DNA of 64,000 nt from an uncultured Flavobacteriales bacterium (GCA_902478645.1 CABSLV010000004.1:26816-90815), one strand, 5' to 3'. Positions 1-10,213 are shown, counted from the first letter of the stretch. The notes: a model not told the origin generated them from the sequence alone. Numbers and translations: made by a program.

Positions 1-964
1 AATACCCCGTTACGGCGATCATCGCGGCATTGTCCGTGGTAAACTTGAGGGCCGGCAGGTGCAGGACGATCCCCTGCCGGGAAGCGGCCTGCTGCAAAGC
101 CTCGCGCAAGCCCGAGTTGGCCGAAACGCCACCGGCGATGGCTGCCTCACGGATGCCGGTCTGCCGGACGGCACGCAGGAGTTTGGAGACCAATATGTCC
201 ACGATCGTCCCTTGTACCGAAGCACAAAGGTCGGCCAGGTGTTCCCGGACGAAATCGGGGTCTTCCTTTTCCTTTTTCTGTAAAAAGTACAACACCGAGG
301 TCTTGAGCCCCGAGAAACTGAAATCCAGCCCGCCCGGTTCGGGGCGGGAAAAGGAGAAGGCCTTCGGATCGCCCTCCCGCGCCAGGCGGTCGATGTGCGG
401 TCCGGCCGGATAGGGCAAGGAAAGCATCTTGCCGATCTTGTCGAAAGCCTCACCCGCGGCATCGTCGATGGTCGAACCCAGGACGGTCTGTTCCAGGTAG
501 TCGTCCACCCGCACGATCTGCGTGTGTCCGCCGCTGACGGTCAGACACAGGAACGGGAAATGCGGCACGGGGCGGCCGCTGCCGTCTTCCACGAAATTGG
601 CCAGGATGTGCCCCTGCATATGGTTGACCTCGATCAAAGGGACTCCCAGCGCGACCGAAAGGCTCTTGGCAAACGAGGTGCCCACCAAAAGCGAACCCAT
701 CAGGCCCGGTCCGCGCGTAAAAGCGATTGCGGTTATGTCCTCTTTGCGTATATTTGCTTGTCTGATGGCAGCATCGACCACCGGGACGATATTCTGCTGG
801 TGGGCGCGCGAAGCCAGTTCGGGGACTACGCCTCCCCAGAGTTCGTGGACTTTCTGCGAGGCGATGACGGTGGAAAGCAACTGCGTACCGCGCACCACGG
901 CCGCAGAGGTGTCGTCGCAGGAGGATTCGATGCCCAGGATAACGGGCTGCTCAAATGTTGTCAT
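1..964 (-). CDS. tsaD: tRNA N6-adenosine threonylcarbamoyltransferase, C-terminus cut by window edge
   Basis: TsaD transfers the threonylcarbamoyl group from TC-AMP to A37 of ANN-decoding tRNAs, working in the cytoplasm with TsaB and TsaE. The product opens MTTFEQPVILGIESSCDD, the typical ASKHA-fold start of the family, and has the metal-binding HxxxH pair at H115 and H119 (NHMQGH). About 321 codons are visible and the end lies left of base 1. It is divergent from tamB, with 110 bp between the starts. The ATG lies only 5 bp from the promoter -7 box, so the mRNA is probably leaderless. The family call is secure. Confidence 0.95.
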   Translation of the reverse strand, partial: MTTFEQPVILGIESSCDDTSAAVVRGTQLLSTVIASQKVHELWGGVVPELASRAHQQNIVPVVDAAIRQANIRKEDITAIAFTRGPGLMGSLLVGTSFAKSLSVALGVPLIEVNHMQGHILANFVEDGSGRPVPHFPFLCLTVSGGHTQIVRVDDYLEQTVLGSTIDDAAGEAFDKIGKMLSLPYPAGPHIDRLAREGDPKAFSFSRPEPGGLDFSFSGLKTSVLYFLQKKEKEDPDFVREHLADLCASVQGTIVDILVSKLLRAVRQTGIREAAIAGGVSANSGLREALQQAASRQGIVLHLPALKFTTDNAAMIAVTGY

Positions 965-968
965 GGGA

Positions 969-999
969 CAAAAATACGTAAAGGCGAGCGCAGCGGCAA
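969..999 (-). promoter_or_regulatory. tsaD promoter
   Basis: On the minus strand a TTG (997-999), a 20-bp spacer and TATTTTTG (969-976) match the Bacteroidetes -33/-7 consensus. The start codon at 964 falls where transcription should begin. Confidence 0.65.
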
Positions 1000-1074
1000 G
1001 GGAGAAAACGAAGTTTTCGCACCGCGCCAACGGCCGAGAGTGCCGCCTGTTTTTCAAAAACGAACATTATCCGC

Positions 1075-4000
1075 ATGAATAAAATCGCCCGGAGGGCGTC
1101 CATATGGCTGACTGGTCTGTTGCTGCTCGTAGCCTTGGCAGCGGGCAGCCTGTTGCTTTCGCCGGTGCAGAGCTTCCTGGGAAGAAAAGCCGCGGAACTC
1201 CTCTCGCAGCACATCCCCCAGCAGGCGAGCATCGGGCGGATCGACATCCGACCGTCTGGACGGATCTTCCTTTCGGACATCCGGGTGCTGGACCACCGGG
1301 GAGATACCCTGATCGCCATCGACTCGGTCCGGGCACGGATAAAGCGGAGCTCGCTGTGGACCGGCCGCCTGGCCTTCCGGCAAGCCGACCTATACGGCCC
1401 GAAAGTGCGGGTGATCAAATATCCCGGGGAGGAGCGCTCCTCCCTCGCACTGTTTCTGGAGCACCTCAAGGGCGAAAAGAAAAGACCTTTTTATCTGGAC
1501 ATCGCCCGTGTCCGTTTGCTCTCGGGGGAGTTTTCCTTCCGGGACGATGAAAAAGGGCAGCACGAGGCCGTACAAAACCTGTCTTTGGGCGTGTCCGGGT
1601 TGTCGATCGCCCCGGGCGACTACCGCGCTACGCTCGACTCCCTGCAGGCGCAAGGCCGCGACGGGAGCCGGATCCGCCATCTCTCGGGAGAATTCCGCTT
1701 TGCCCCCCGGGGGATCATCGCCGACGGGGTAAAACTGCTCACCGAATACAGCGACCTGTCGTTTTCGGCTTCCGCGTACCTGCCCGAGAAAGACTCCACG
1801 GGGCAGACCTTCGGGCAACGCCTGCGCCAGGGAGAGTTTTCCCTATCTGTCGATTCCTCGCACATCGACCCGCGCGACGTCCGGCCGTTTTACCCCCGGG
1901 CGGAAGGGATCCCTCCCCTCGAACTCGCGGCCCACATCGTGGCACAAAAGGGTCTTCTGGATGTAAAAAATCTCGACTTGTCGGTCGGCGATCTGCTCTC
2001 TGCCGACCTCTCCGGCCGGATAGACGCCCCGACTTCGCTGCGGGAAGGCAGCGGAAACATCGTGCTGAAAAATCTCCGGATACTGCCCGGGGAGGCCCTC
2101 GCCGTGGCCAAACGAGCCGCCGGTGGAAAACTCTCCGGAAAGGCCCTCGACAAACTCTCCTCGGTGGCCTACCTTTCGGGAAGCGGGCTGCTCACCTTGG
2201 AAAAAGGGAACGTAACTTCCGTCGTTTCGCTCACCACCCGTCAGCACGGGCGGATCTTCCTGCGCGGACAGTCCACCGACCTGTGGAATCGGAAAAATGC
2301 CCGCTATACGGCGCGCGCAGTGCTGGAAAACGTCAATGCCGGCCTGCTCACCGGTTCGGAGAGCCTGGGGAAAACCACCCTCTTTGCCGACATCCGGGGA
2401 CGGGGTTTCCAACCGGACAACGCGACGGTAGAACTCCGTTCGTCGATCCCGCTGCTGGAATTCCGGCAATATCCCTACTCCGGCATCTCCCTGCAAGCCG
2501 ACCTGAAAGGCGGAGTACTGGCCGTCGAGACGACGGTAAACGACCCGAATCTGGCTGCCAAGGTCTCCACCCGGGTGGAACGGGGTGCGGAAAAAGGCTC
2601 GCTGCACACCTATCTGGACATGTACCTGGACCAGAGCGACCTTCACGCCCTGGGACTGGTGCAGGACAGCATCGTCAACCTGCGCGGTACGATCCAGGCG
2701 GAACTCATCGGTTCGGGACCGGACGACGTGCTGGGAACGGTCGATCTCTCGGAGATGAGCTACAACAACGGCAACAACTACTACTACATCGACCGGATCC
2801 GCATCGCCTCCGAACAGATCGACAGTCTTTCCCGCCGCCTTTCGATCGAATCCGAAGACTTGTTCAGCGGACACATCCAGGGCAACTATCTCCTTTCCCA
2901 AGTCCCCGCTGCAGTGGCCAACGGGCTGCTCTCGGGCTTCAAAGCCTACCGGAAAAAGGAAGTAACCCCCGGACAGCAATACGACTTCCAGTTCAACATC
3001 ACGGCCTCGAACGTAAAGATCGTCAATACCCCCCTGATCTTCGACGGACGTACGCACTTCGGCGGACGGGTCGATACTTCGGGCGATGATTTCTCCCTCG
3101 AGATCCTGGCCGACCGGATCAACTACCGGGACATCCTGGTCGATACGCTCCAGATGCGCCTCAACACCGCCCTGGCCAACGTGCTGACCCTCCAGGCCGA
3201 CAAATTCATCAACCCGGTGTACAGCATCGAAGGCTTGGACTTCTCCGCACTGCGCTACGCGGACAGCCTGGCCATCCGCAGCGACTTTCACAAGTGGAAC
3301 AGCGCGGACAGCATTGCTTTCCACCTCAACGCCTACCAGAAGGACGACGCGCAGGGGAACATCATCGTGGGTTTCCTCCCCTCACGGATCGATCTGGAAC
3401 ACCTCGGTTGGCGTTTCGGCAGCCAGGGGATCCCCGGACGCGACCGCGTCGTATGGAACGTGAACAGCGGCGAAGTACGCATCGATTCGATCGAGATGAC
3501 CTCCGGGGAGGCGATGATCGGCGCCGGGGGATTCTACACCCCGCGCGATTCGATGGACCTGCGGCTGGAGGTCCGTTCGCTCGACCTTTCACGAACGGTA
3601 TTCCTGCGCAACAATGTCCCGCTGGAAGGCAACCTCAACGGGCTTCTCCACCTCTCCCGGGTCGATGCCCAGGCTACGGTCATCCCGGAAGCCTCCCTGC
3701 GCATCGATTCGCTGGCCATCGGGACGAGCCGCATCGGCAACTTCGATCTGTCGGTAGTGGCCGACCTGGGGAAAGGCTACGTGAGTACCTCCGCCCACCT
3801 GATCCACGGAGCGAGGGAAGCTCTGGCGCTTTCCGGCGGATTAAGGATCGAGGAGCGAAGCCTGACCCCCGAGATAGACATTTCGCTGGACAGCCTGCCG
3901 GTCGATGCGGTGCATTACCTGCTGCCTACGGTTTTCAACCGATCGAGCGGTTACGCCTCGGCCCGGCTCGAAATGCGCGGGCGGTTGCGACAACCCGACA

Positions 4001-5649
4001 TCAACGGAACCGTCCGTCTGGACGGGACCCGACTGGGGATCAATTTTACCAACGTGGAATACTCCGTTCCCGACGGTACGATGGTGCCGGTGCGCAACAG
4101 TTTCTTTTACTTCGAGAAAATCCCGGTGCGGGATGTGATCTATGGCACCCAGGGAACCTTGCAGGGCCGGATCTACCACGACCGGTTCAAACCCTGGTAT
4201 CTCGACCTGCGCGCCGACGCCGACCGGATGCTGGTACTCAACACCACGGGCGAGAACGAAGAGAAATTTTACGGACGGGTCTTCGCTACGGGTTACCTGC
4301 AACTCCAGGGCCCGACCCAGGCGTTAAAATACAACATCGCAGGCCGTACCGAACGCAATACCACCTTTGCCATCGACATCGGCAGCACGTCGGACTTCAA
4401 GGAATCCCAGATGATCACTTTCGTCCCGCCCCACGGCTCTCACGTAGACTCACTGCTGTTGAACCTGAAAAAGAAGATCGTCAAGACAGCGGCCTCCTCC
4501 TCGAGCGAGATGGACATCGCCATCCAGGCCACCCCGCAGGCCACCCTGACCCTTTACCTGGACAAAGCCACCGGGCACATGATCCAGGCCACCGGACAGG
4601 GAAATCTCTCCATGCATCTCTCACCCAAAGGGACCTTTACGCTCAACGGGACTTACGAAGCGACGGGAGGAACCTACAACTTCGTATACACCATCATCAA
4701 ACGGCCTTTCAACCTGCTCTCGGGCGGAAAGATCACTTTCGACGGCGACCCGGCCAACCCTTCGCTCGACCTTTCGGCTTCGTACAAGACAACCGTCAAA
4801 CCGGCCGTATTCCTGTCCTCCGTGGCCGAAAACGCCCGGGAAGAAGTCCTGACCACCATTCACTTGACGGGCGATCTGAACAATCCGGTGTACAATTTCG
4901 ACATCCAGATGCCCCGCGCCACCGAAAACGTCCAGGAGGAACTCGCTTACCGCCTCTCCGACCAGGAACAACTCAACCAGCAGTTCATTTCGCTGATGGT
5001 GCTCAATTCGTTCTCGGCCAGCGGGGAAAATGAAAACCAAAACCTGGTGGCCACCGGTGTATCGGGCCTGACGGCCAACATGCTTTCCTCGCAGTTCTCC
5101 AACATCCTCCAGCGTTTTGTCCAAGGAGTGGACATCAACGTCAATCTCAATACCGCCACCAACCGATACATCGGCACGACCGAAAGCACGGATGTGGAGA
5201 TCGGGGTTTCCACCAAATTTTTCGGCGACCGCATGACGGTAAACGGCATCGTGGGCGTACCGACCGGCACCACCCAGTCCGACCTGGTCGGGGACGTGGA
5301 GATCGAATACAACATCACCCCCGACGGACGGCTTCGCGCCGTGTTCGTCAACCGTCGTCAGAACGACTACCTGAACAACCAACAAGGCTACCTGCAAAGC
5401 ATCGGTGTATCGTACCGGCAGGAATTCAACACCTTCCGCGAACTAGGAGCCTTGATCAAACAATCCTTCTCCGGGAAAAAATCCGAACAGCGACGCAAAG
5501 CCCGCGCCGAACGAAAAGCCGAACGCATACGCGAGCAACAACCCCTCCCCTCCCCGGAGCTCCTGCCCACTCCGGCGACCGACACACTCGACACGGTGCC
5601 CGAAACACCTGCCACAGACAGCGCCACTGCCAAAATCTCTTTCCGATGA
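1075..5649 (+). CDS. tamB: TamB-like translocation/assembly module protein (DUF490)
   Basis: This is a 1524-residue AsmA/TamB-type protein. One N-terminal membrane anchor (about residues 9-30) is followed by a very long, beta-rich periplasmic stretch without cysteine clusters. The C-terminal DUF490 domain lies at about residues 1080-1440, with TF(T/E)L-NG-Y-ATGGTYNF-like motifs. TamB proteins bridge the inner and outer membranes and are implicated in outer-membrane protein assembly or phospholipid transport. The last ~70 residues are charged and proline-rich. The stop overlaps the trmN6 start (ATGA), so the two are probably co-transcribed. Next to a divergent tsaD this is an arrangement I recognise from other Bacteroidetes. 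The exact substrate is unknown. Confidence 0.9.
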   Translation: MNKIARRASIWLTGLLLLVALAAGSLLLSPVQSFLGRKAAELLSQHIPQQASIGRIDIRPSGRIFLSDIRVLDHRGDTLIAIDSVRARIKRSSLWTGRLAFRQADLYGPKVRVIKYPGEERSSLALFLEHLKGEKKRPFYLDIARVRLLSGEFSFRDDEKGQHEAVQNLSLGVSGLSIAPGDYRATLDSLQAQGRDGSRIRHLSGEFRFAPRGIIADGVKLLTEYSDLSFSASAYLPEKDSTGQTFGQRLRQGEFSLSVDSSHIDPRDVRPFYPRAEGIPPLELAAHIVAQKGLLDVKNLDLSVGDLLSADLSGRIDAPTSLREGSGNIVLKNLRILPGEALAVAKRAAGGKLSGKALDKLSSVAYLSGSGLLTLEKGNVTSVVSLTTRQHGRIFLRGQSTDLWNRKNARYTARAVLENVNAGLLTGSESLGKTTLFADIRGRGFQPDNATVELRSSIPLLEFRQYPYSGISLQADLKGGVLAVETTVNDPNLAAKVSTRVERGAEKGSLHTYLDMYLDQSDLHALGLVQDSIVNLRGTIQAELIGSGPDDVLGTVDLSEMSYNNGNNYYYIDRIRIASEQIDSLSRRLSIESEDLFSGHIQGNYLLSQVPAAVANGLLSGFKAYRKKEVTPGQQYDFQFNITASNVKIVNTPLIFDGRTHFGGRVDTSGDDFSLEILADRINYRDILVDTLQMRLNTALANVLTLQADKFINPVYSIEGLDFSALRYADSLAIRSDFHKWNSADSIAFHLNAYQKDDAQGNIIVGFLPSRIDLEHLGWRFGSQGIPGRDRVVWNVNSGEVRIDSIEMTSGEAMIGAGGFYTPRDSMDLRLEVRSLDLSRTVFLRNNVPLEGNLNGLLHLSRVDAQATVIPEASLRIDSLAIGTSRIGNFDLSVVADLGKGYVSTSAHLIHGAREALALSGGLRIEERSLTPEIDISLDSLPVDAVHYLLPTVFNRSSGYASARLEMRGRLRQPDINGTVRLDGTRLGINFTNVEYSVPDGTMVPVRNSFFYFEKIPVRDVIYGTQGTLQGRIYHDRFKPWYLDLRADADRMLVLNTTGENEEKFYGRVFATGYLQLQGPTQALKYNIAGRTERNTTFAIDIGSTSDFKESQMITFVPPHGSHVDSLLLNLKKKIVKTAASSSSEMDIAIQATPQATLTLYLDKATGHMIQATGQGNLSMHLSPKGTFTLNGTYEATGGTYNFVYTIIKRPFNLLSGGKITFDGDPANPSLDLSASYKTTVKPAVFLSSVAENAREEVLTTIHLTGDLNNPVYNFDIQMPRATENVQEELAYRLSDQEQLNQQFISLMVLNSFSASGENENQNLVATGVSGLTANMLSSQFSNILQRFVQGVDINVNLNTATNRYIGTTESTDVEIGVSTKFFGDRMTVNGIVGVPTGTTQSDLVGDVEIEYNITPDGRLRAVFVNRRQNDYLNNQQGYLQSIGVSYRQEFNTFRELGALIKQSFSGKKSEQRRKARAERKAERIREQQPLPSPELLPTPATDTLDTVPETPATDSATAKISFR

Positions 5650-6383
5650 GCTCCAACCGATCCGCCGGCTTGTTCCGTTTCCAACGCTTTTCGATGACCC
5701 ATGCCCGCTCGCCGATGAAGATCGGTACGGACGGAGTCCTGTTGGGGGCCTGGTGCGACGGTTCGCAGGCCCGATGGGCGCTGGACGCAGGGACCGGTTG
5801 CGGGCTGATCGCCCTGATGCTGGCACAACGCTACCCGCTGTTGCAGGTAGAAGGCATCGACATCGATACGGGAGCCGTAGCCGACGCCCGGGAAAACTTT
5901 GCTGGCAGCCCCTTTGCCGAGCGCCTTTCCGTGCGCCAGGGCGACGTGCTGACCGCCGATTTTCCCCGGCGCTACGACCTGATCGTCTCCAACCCGCCTT
6001 TTTTCACCGAAGACACCCTCCCTCCGGAGGCTTCCCGCGCCGCAGCACGCCATGCCGTCCACCTGCCGGCGGAGGCGTTTGCTCGCAAGATTACCCAGAT
6101 CCTCGCCCCCTCGGGGCGTGTCGCGCTGATCTATCCCTACCGGGAGGCGGACCGGATCGTCGGCTTCTTTGCTGCAGAAGGTCTGTACCTGGCCCGGCGC
6201 ACGGATGTGCGGGGCGGAGCCGGACGGCCGTTAAAACGTTCGCTGCTGGAATTTTCCTTCACCCCTGTACGGGCAGAAGAGGTGGCGGCAGATACCTTGC
6301 AACTGTGCGAGGAAAACGGGAGGCGCAGCACACAATACCGGGAACTCACCCGAGGGTTTCATCCCGATACTCCCTCGTTGTAG
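5646..6383 (+). CDS. trmN6: tRNA1(Val) (adenine37-N6)-methyltransferase
   Basis: This class I SAM-dependent methyltransferase has 245 residues. The SAM-binding motif DAGTGCG is at residues 47-53 and the N6-adenine catalytic motif NPPF at 116-119. The opening, with FRFQRF and a KIGTDGVLLGAW motif, is characteristic of the TrmN6/YfiC family, which makes m6A37 in tRNA-Val. The start overlaps the end of tamB by 4 bp. After the stop there are 176 bp to the converging flavoprotein gene. Confidence 0.88.
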   Translation: MSSNRSAGLFRFQRFSMTHARSPMKIGTDGVLLGAWCDGSQARWALDAGTGCGLIALMLAQRYPLLQVEGIDIDTGAVADARENFAGSPFAERLSVRQGDVLTADFPRRYDLIVSNPPFFTEDTLPPEASRAAARHAVHLPAEAFARKITQILAPSGRVALIYPYREADRIVGFFAAEGLYLARRTDVRGGAGRPLKRSLLEFSFTPVRAEEVAADTLQLCEENGRRSTQYRELTRGFHPDTPSL

Positions 6384-6508
6384 GGATGGCCGCGAAAAAA
6401 ATTAGCCAACATAGGGGATTGGCGTTCCCCGGGGATCGCCGCATCTTTGTCCATGTAATCATGGATGATTGATGTTGTATATTTTTTAATAGATTTTTGA
6501 TCCCTGAA

Positions 6509-6548
6509 AGGCGCTTGCGACATTTCTTCTTTTCGGCAGGCGCCTTTT
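6509..6548. terminator. hairpin between trmN6 and the flavoprotein gene
   Basis: AAAGGCGC and GCGCCTTT form inverted arms, with additional GC(A)/TGC pairing around a long loop. A T-run follows on the plus strand. The site lies between convergent genes and may stop both. Confidence 0.45.
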
Positions 6549-6559
6549 TCCATGCCTTG

Positions 6560-7159
6560 TCAGCAGCGGCTCTCCCATTCGTTCCGGATGCGGACGAGCA
6601 AACGAGACAAACGCCGGAGAGCCCCCGGCGGCGGGACATGTCGTCGTCCCCGCGTACCGGCTACCCGCACACGGCGTACCTTCACTCCGCCGGCACGAAG
6701 GATTTCTCCCACCGCACGCCCTGCTCCGCCGCTCTGCCCGAAAAGCCGGTCGAAAGGAAACGGGGTCGTACAGGCCGTTACGACGATTCCCCGACGCCCC
6801 CGAAGTTTCTTCTGCGGCAACCCATGCGACCCCTCGCCCATGAAAACAGGCACCAGACGATCGAAAAGCACCTTGAGCGGGCCGCTCATGTTGGCCCAAT
6901 AAACCGGCGTTCCCACGACGATGAGATCGGCCTGGCGCAGGAGATCTGCAACGCGGTGCGCGTCGTCCTCGGGCAGGCGGCATACGCCCTCGCGCCGACA
7001 TGCCATACAGCCGGTACAGGGTTGGATGTGCAACCGGGAAGGGGAAAACAAGGATACTTCGCCGCCGATGGTCTTCGCGGCGTGTTCCATCATCCGGGAG
7101 ATCAGCCCATCAGGACGGGGAGAACCATTGAGAATAACGGTACGTATCGGCCTTTTCAT
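6560..7159 (-). CDS. NAD(P)H-dependent FMN reductase / iron-sulfur flavoprotein family
   Basis: This 199-residue flavodoxin-fold protein starts TVILNGSPRPDG, the phosphate-binding loop of FMN reductases (NGSPR, residues 11-15). It has four closely spaced cysteines (C48, C51, C54, C60) in an arrangement like the compact cysteine motif of iron-sulfur flavoproteins. The GTPVYWANMSGPLK segment near residue 83 is the usual second FMN contact. The basic C-terminal tail is not typical. The gene follows the DUF4491 gene by about 27 bp on the same strand, so the two may be co-transcribed. Substrate unknown. Confidence 0.8.
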   Translation of the reverse strand: MKRPIRTVILNGSPRPDGLISRMMEHAAKTIGGEVSLFSPSRLHIQPCTGCMACRREGVCRLPEDDAHRVADLLRQADLIVVGTPVYWANMSGPLKVLFDRLVPVFMGEGSHGLPQKKLRGRRGIVVTACTTPFPFDRLFGQSGGAGRAVGEILRAGGVKVRRVRVAGTRGRRHVPPPGALRRLSRLLVRIRNEWESRC

Positions 7160-7186
7160 TTCCAGTAGTCCCCTCCGGGGAGGTTA

Positions 7187-7531
7187 TTATTTCCCCTCGG
7201 AATGCTCGTCGGTGGGGTCGAAAGGATACTTGCGCCGGGGATTGCGCGGGAACCATCCCTTGCGCACCCGTTCCTGTTGTTCGAAGATCTCCTTGATGCC
7301 CCACAGGCAGGTGAAGGCAAACACGCCCAAAAGTGCCGACAGGGTGATGTCCTGCACGTACACTGCGGCGGCAATCCCGAGCAGCCCCAGCAGCAGGAAG
7401 GCCCACCAGATGCGGGTCCCGAAATAATACTCGCCTTTGATCACCGCCGGATGCGATGCGCCGATGATCAGAAAAGTCAAGGCTCCGATGAGCAGGCCGT
7501 TGAAGTTGAGGGTGTCAATCCATGCTTCCAT
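7187..7531 (-). CDS. DUF4491 family small membrane protein
   Basis: The product has 114 residues and three predicted hydrophobic helices (about residues 10-28, 43-60 and 64-82). A conserved HPAVIKGEYYFGTRIWWAF segment between helices 1 and 2 is the signature I associate with DUF4491 proteins of Bacteroidales. The C-terminus is hydrophilic and charged (RKYPFDPTDE). No function is established for the family. Confidence 0.75.
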   Translation of the reverse strand: MEAWIDTLNFNGLLIGALTFLIIGASHPAVIKGEYYFGTRIWWAFLLLGLLGIAAAVYVQDITLSALLGVFAFTCLWGIKEIFEQQERVRKGWFPRNPRRKYPFDPTDEHSEGK

Positions 7532-7660
7532 TTTCCGTAGCTGTTTTTAGGTATCGATCGGGGTAAAATTAGTCATTCCGGGGGATTTCCCCGGGAAATA
7601 TTTTGCAATTATTTTGCGACCGTGGCGGGTTTCGGCCTGCCAGCCGAGGGAAAATTGGAG

Positions 7661-7668
7661 TAACTTTG
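7661..7668 (+). promoter_or_regulatory. -7 promoter element of feoAB
   Basis: TAACTTTG matches TAnnTTTG and lies 28 bp before the feoAB start codon. No good -33 TTG is visible at the expected spacing. Confidence 0.5.
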
Positions 7669-7696
7669 CACCCGGAAAGGGTATAAAACGCGCATT

Positions 7697-10213
7697 TTGG
7701 ATACGGAAAAAACAGCACAAACGGTTCATTTGTCCGATCTCCAGGCTGGAGAGTGGGGCATCATCGTCAAAGTACAGGGACACGGAGCATTCCGCAAGCG
7801 GATCACCGAAATGGGATTCGTACGCGGACAACGCATCCGGGTGATCAAGAGCGCCCCGATGCTCGACCCGGTGGAATACGCCATCATGGGCTACCAGGTG
7901 GCCTTGCGCCGCAGCGAAGCCGACCTGATCGAGGTTACGCCCTGCAGCGAAGGGGAACATCCTTCCGCCACAACAGGCCCTGCGCCCGTCCCGCAGGCGG
8001 AAGTCTTCACCTCTGAGGACTGTCCCTGCCAGGCCAAACGCCCTGCCCACCTGCACGAAGCCCTGCGCACCATCGACGTCGCTCTGGTGGGCAACCCGAA
8101 CATCGGCAAGACTTCGCTGTTCAACGAAGCTTCCGGCTCGCACCAGAAAACGGGAAATTACAGCGGTGTTACGGTCGATGTGAAAACGGCCGTCGTCCAC
8201 CACAAAGGCTATACCATCCGCCTGTCCGACCTGCCGGGCACCTATTCGCTGACCGAATATTCCTCCGAGGAAGTCTTCGTGCGCCGGCACCTGACCGAAA
8301 AGACCCCCGACGTGGTGATCAACGTCATGGATGCGACCAACCTGGAGCGCAACCTGTACCTGACTACCGCTCTGATCGACATGGACATGCGCGTGGTAGT
8401 GGCTCTGAACATGTACGACGAACTGCTGCGCAGCGACCGGCGGTTCGACTACCGGGCCTTGGGGTCGATGATCGGCATCCCGTTCGTGCCTACCACCGCC
8501 CGCGAAGGCCGGGGCATCGAAGAACTCCTGGACAAAGTGATCGAAGTCTTCGAAGGCAAGGAACCCACCGTGCGCCACATCCATATCCACTACGGACAGG
8601 ACGTGGAAAACGCCATCCGCGAGTTGCAGAAAGTCCTGCGGCAGGACAAGGACCTGATGGCCCGGTACTCGCCGCGCGACTTGTCGCTGCGCCTGTTGGA
8701 AAACGAAAAGACCGCCCGGGAATCGATCGGGAAAAGCCCGCAACGGGGCTTGATCGAACAGACGGCCCGCACCGCGGCGCAACGCCTGGAGAGCACCTAC
8801 GGGGAAAACGTGGAAACGATCCTGGCCGATGCCAAATACGGCTTTATCGCCGGGGCACTCTCCGAGACCCTGACGTTCAAGGACGGGCCTTCGCGCAAAA
8901 GCCGCGACCCGGATGCCCTGATCACCAATAAATGGCTCGGCTTTCCCATCTTTCTGGCCATCATGCTGGCCGTTTTCCAGGCGACGTTCTATCTGGGCAA
9001 CTACCCGATGGAGTGGTTGGAAGCGGGCGTCTCGGCACTCGGGACTTGGGTGGGGAATGCCCTGCCGGATGGTTCGCTGCGCTCCCTGCTGGTGGACGGC
9101 GTGATCAACGGCGTGGGAGGGGTGCTGGTATTCCTGCCCAATATCCTCATCCTGTTCTTCTTTATCGCGCTGATGGAAGATACGGGATACATGGCGCGCG
9201 CGGCCTTTATCATGGACCGGCTCATGCACCGCATCGGGCTGCACGGCAAGTCGTTCATCCCCCTGCTGATGGGCTTCGGGTGCAACGTGCCGGCGGTGAT
9301 CGCCACCCGCACGCTGGAAAGCCGCAAGGACCGTATCCTCACCATGCTCATCATCCCGTTCACTTCATGCAGCGCGCGTCTGCCGGTCTATGTCCTGCTG
9401 ATCGGCGCTTTCTTTCCCGAACGCAGCGGACTGGTGCTCTTTGCCCTCTACCTGACGGGCGTGGTGGTAGCCATCCTCTCTTCGCTGCTGCTCAAGAAAG
9501 TGTTTTTCCGCAAGGAAGAAGCTCCTTTCGTAATGGAACTGCCCCCGTACCGCATCCCCACCCTGGTGAGCGTGGTACGCCACATGTGGGACCGCGGGGT
9601 GCAGTACCTGCGCAAGATGGGAACGGTCATCCTGCTGGCTTCGGTCTTGATCTGGGCACTGGGGCATTACCCCGAGAAGGTGGACTACGCACAGGACTAC
9701 GACGCGCTGCGCGAACAGGTAGCGGCCCGGAATATCCCGGAACAGGAAAAAGAACGCTCCCTGGCCCACATCGACGCCCTGCAAGAGGCGGAAAGACAAG
9801 AGAAATCCTACATCGGCCGGATCGGAAAAGCGGTCGAGCCGGCCATCGCCCCCCTGGGCTTCGACTGGCAGATCGGGGTGAGCCTGGTTACCGGATTTGC
9901 CGCCAAGGAGATCGTCGTCAGCACAATGGCCGTACTCTCCAGTTCGGATGAAGACACCCAGACCCTCGGCGAGCGGCTCAAGGAACAGACCTACACCTCC
10001 GGTCCCAAGGCCGGGCAAAAGGTTTACACGCCGCTGGTGGCCTTTACCCTGATGATCTTCATTCTGCTGTACTTCCCGTGCATTGCCACCATCGCCGCCA
10101 TCGGCCGCGAATCGGGCAGCTGGCGATGGGCGCTCTTCACGGCCGTGTACACCACCTGCGTAGCGTGGGTGGTATCGTTTGCCGTTTACCGGATCGGACT
10201 CCTGTTTGCATAA
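7697..10213 (+). CDS. feoB: ferrous iron transporter, FeoA-FeoB fusion
   Basis: This 838-residue inner-membrane Fe(II) importer joins an N-terminal FeoA SH3-like domain (residues ~8-82) to FeoB. The G-protein domain has G1 GNPNIGKT (132-139), a DLPG G3 motif and a NMYD G4-like motif. The polytopic core carries the Gate motif with the conserved GFGCNVPA segment. The FeoA-FeoB fusion is usual in Bacteroidetes. The start chosen is a TTG codon (reading MDTEKTAQTVHLSDL), because no in-frame ATG lies between the promoter box and the FeoA domain. The Cys-rich gene follows 9 bp downstream. Confidence 0.95.
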   Translation: MDTEKTAQTVHLSDLQAGEWGIIVKVQGHGAFRKRITEMGFVRGQRIRVIKSAPMLDPVEYAIMGYQVALRRSEADLIEVTPCSEGEHPSATTGPAPVPQAEVFTSEDCPCQAKRPAHLHEALRTIDVALVGNPNIGKTSLFNEASGSHQKTGNYSGVTVDVKTAVVHHKGYTIRLSDLPGTYSLTEYSSEEVFVRRHLTEKTPDVVINVMDATNLERNLYLTTALIDMDMRVVVALNMYDELLRSDRRFDYRALGSMIGIPFVPTTAREGRGIEELLDKVIEVFEGKEPTVRHIHIHYGQDVENAIRELQKVLRQDKDLMARYSPRDLSLRLLENEKTARESIGKSPQRGLIEQTARTAAQRLESTYGENVETILADAKYGFIAGALSETLTFKDGPSRKSRDPDALITNKWLGFPIFLAIMLAVFQATFYLGNYPMEWLEAGVSALGTWVGNALPDGSLRSLLVDGVINGVGGVLVFLPNILILFFFIALMEDTGYMARAAFIMDRLMHRIGLHGKSFIPLLMGFGCNVPAVIATRTLESRKDRILTMLIIPFTSCSARLPVYVLLIGAFFPERSGLVLFALYLTGVVVAILSSLLLKKVFFRKEEAPFVMELPPYRIPTLVSVVRHMWDRGVQYLRKMGTVILLASVLIWALGHYPEKVDYAQDYDALREQVAARNIPEQEKERSLAHIDALQEAERQEKSYIGRIGKAVEPAIAPLGFDWQIGVSLVTGFAAKEIVVSTMAVLSSSDEDTQTLGERLKEQTYTSGPKAGQKVYTPLVAFTLMIFILLYFPCIATIAAIGRESGSWRWALFTAVYTTCVAWVVSFAVYRIGLLFA

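Noticed and set aside
1843..3324. 493-codon minus-strand frame within tamB
   Set aside because: Antisense to a long, continuous TamB-type protein; no start signal or domain.
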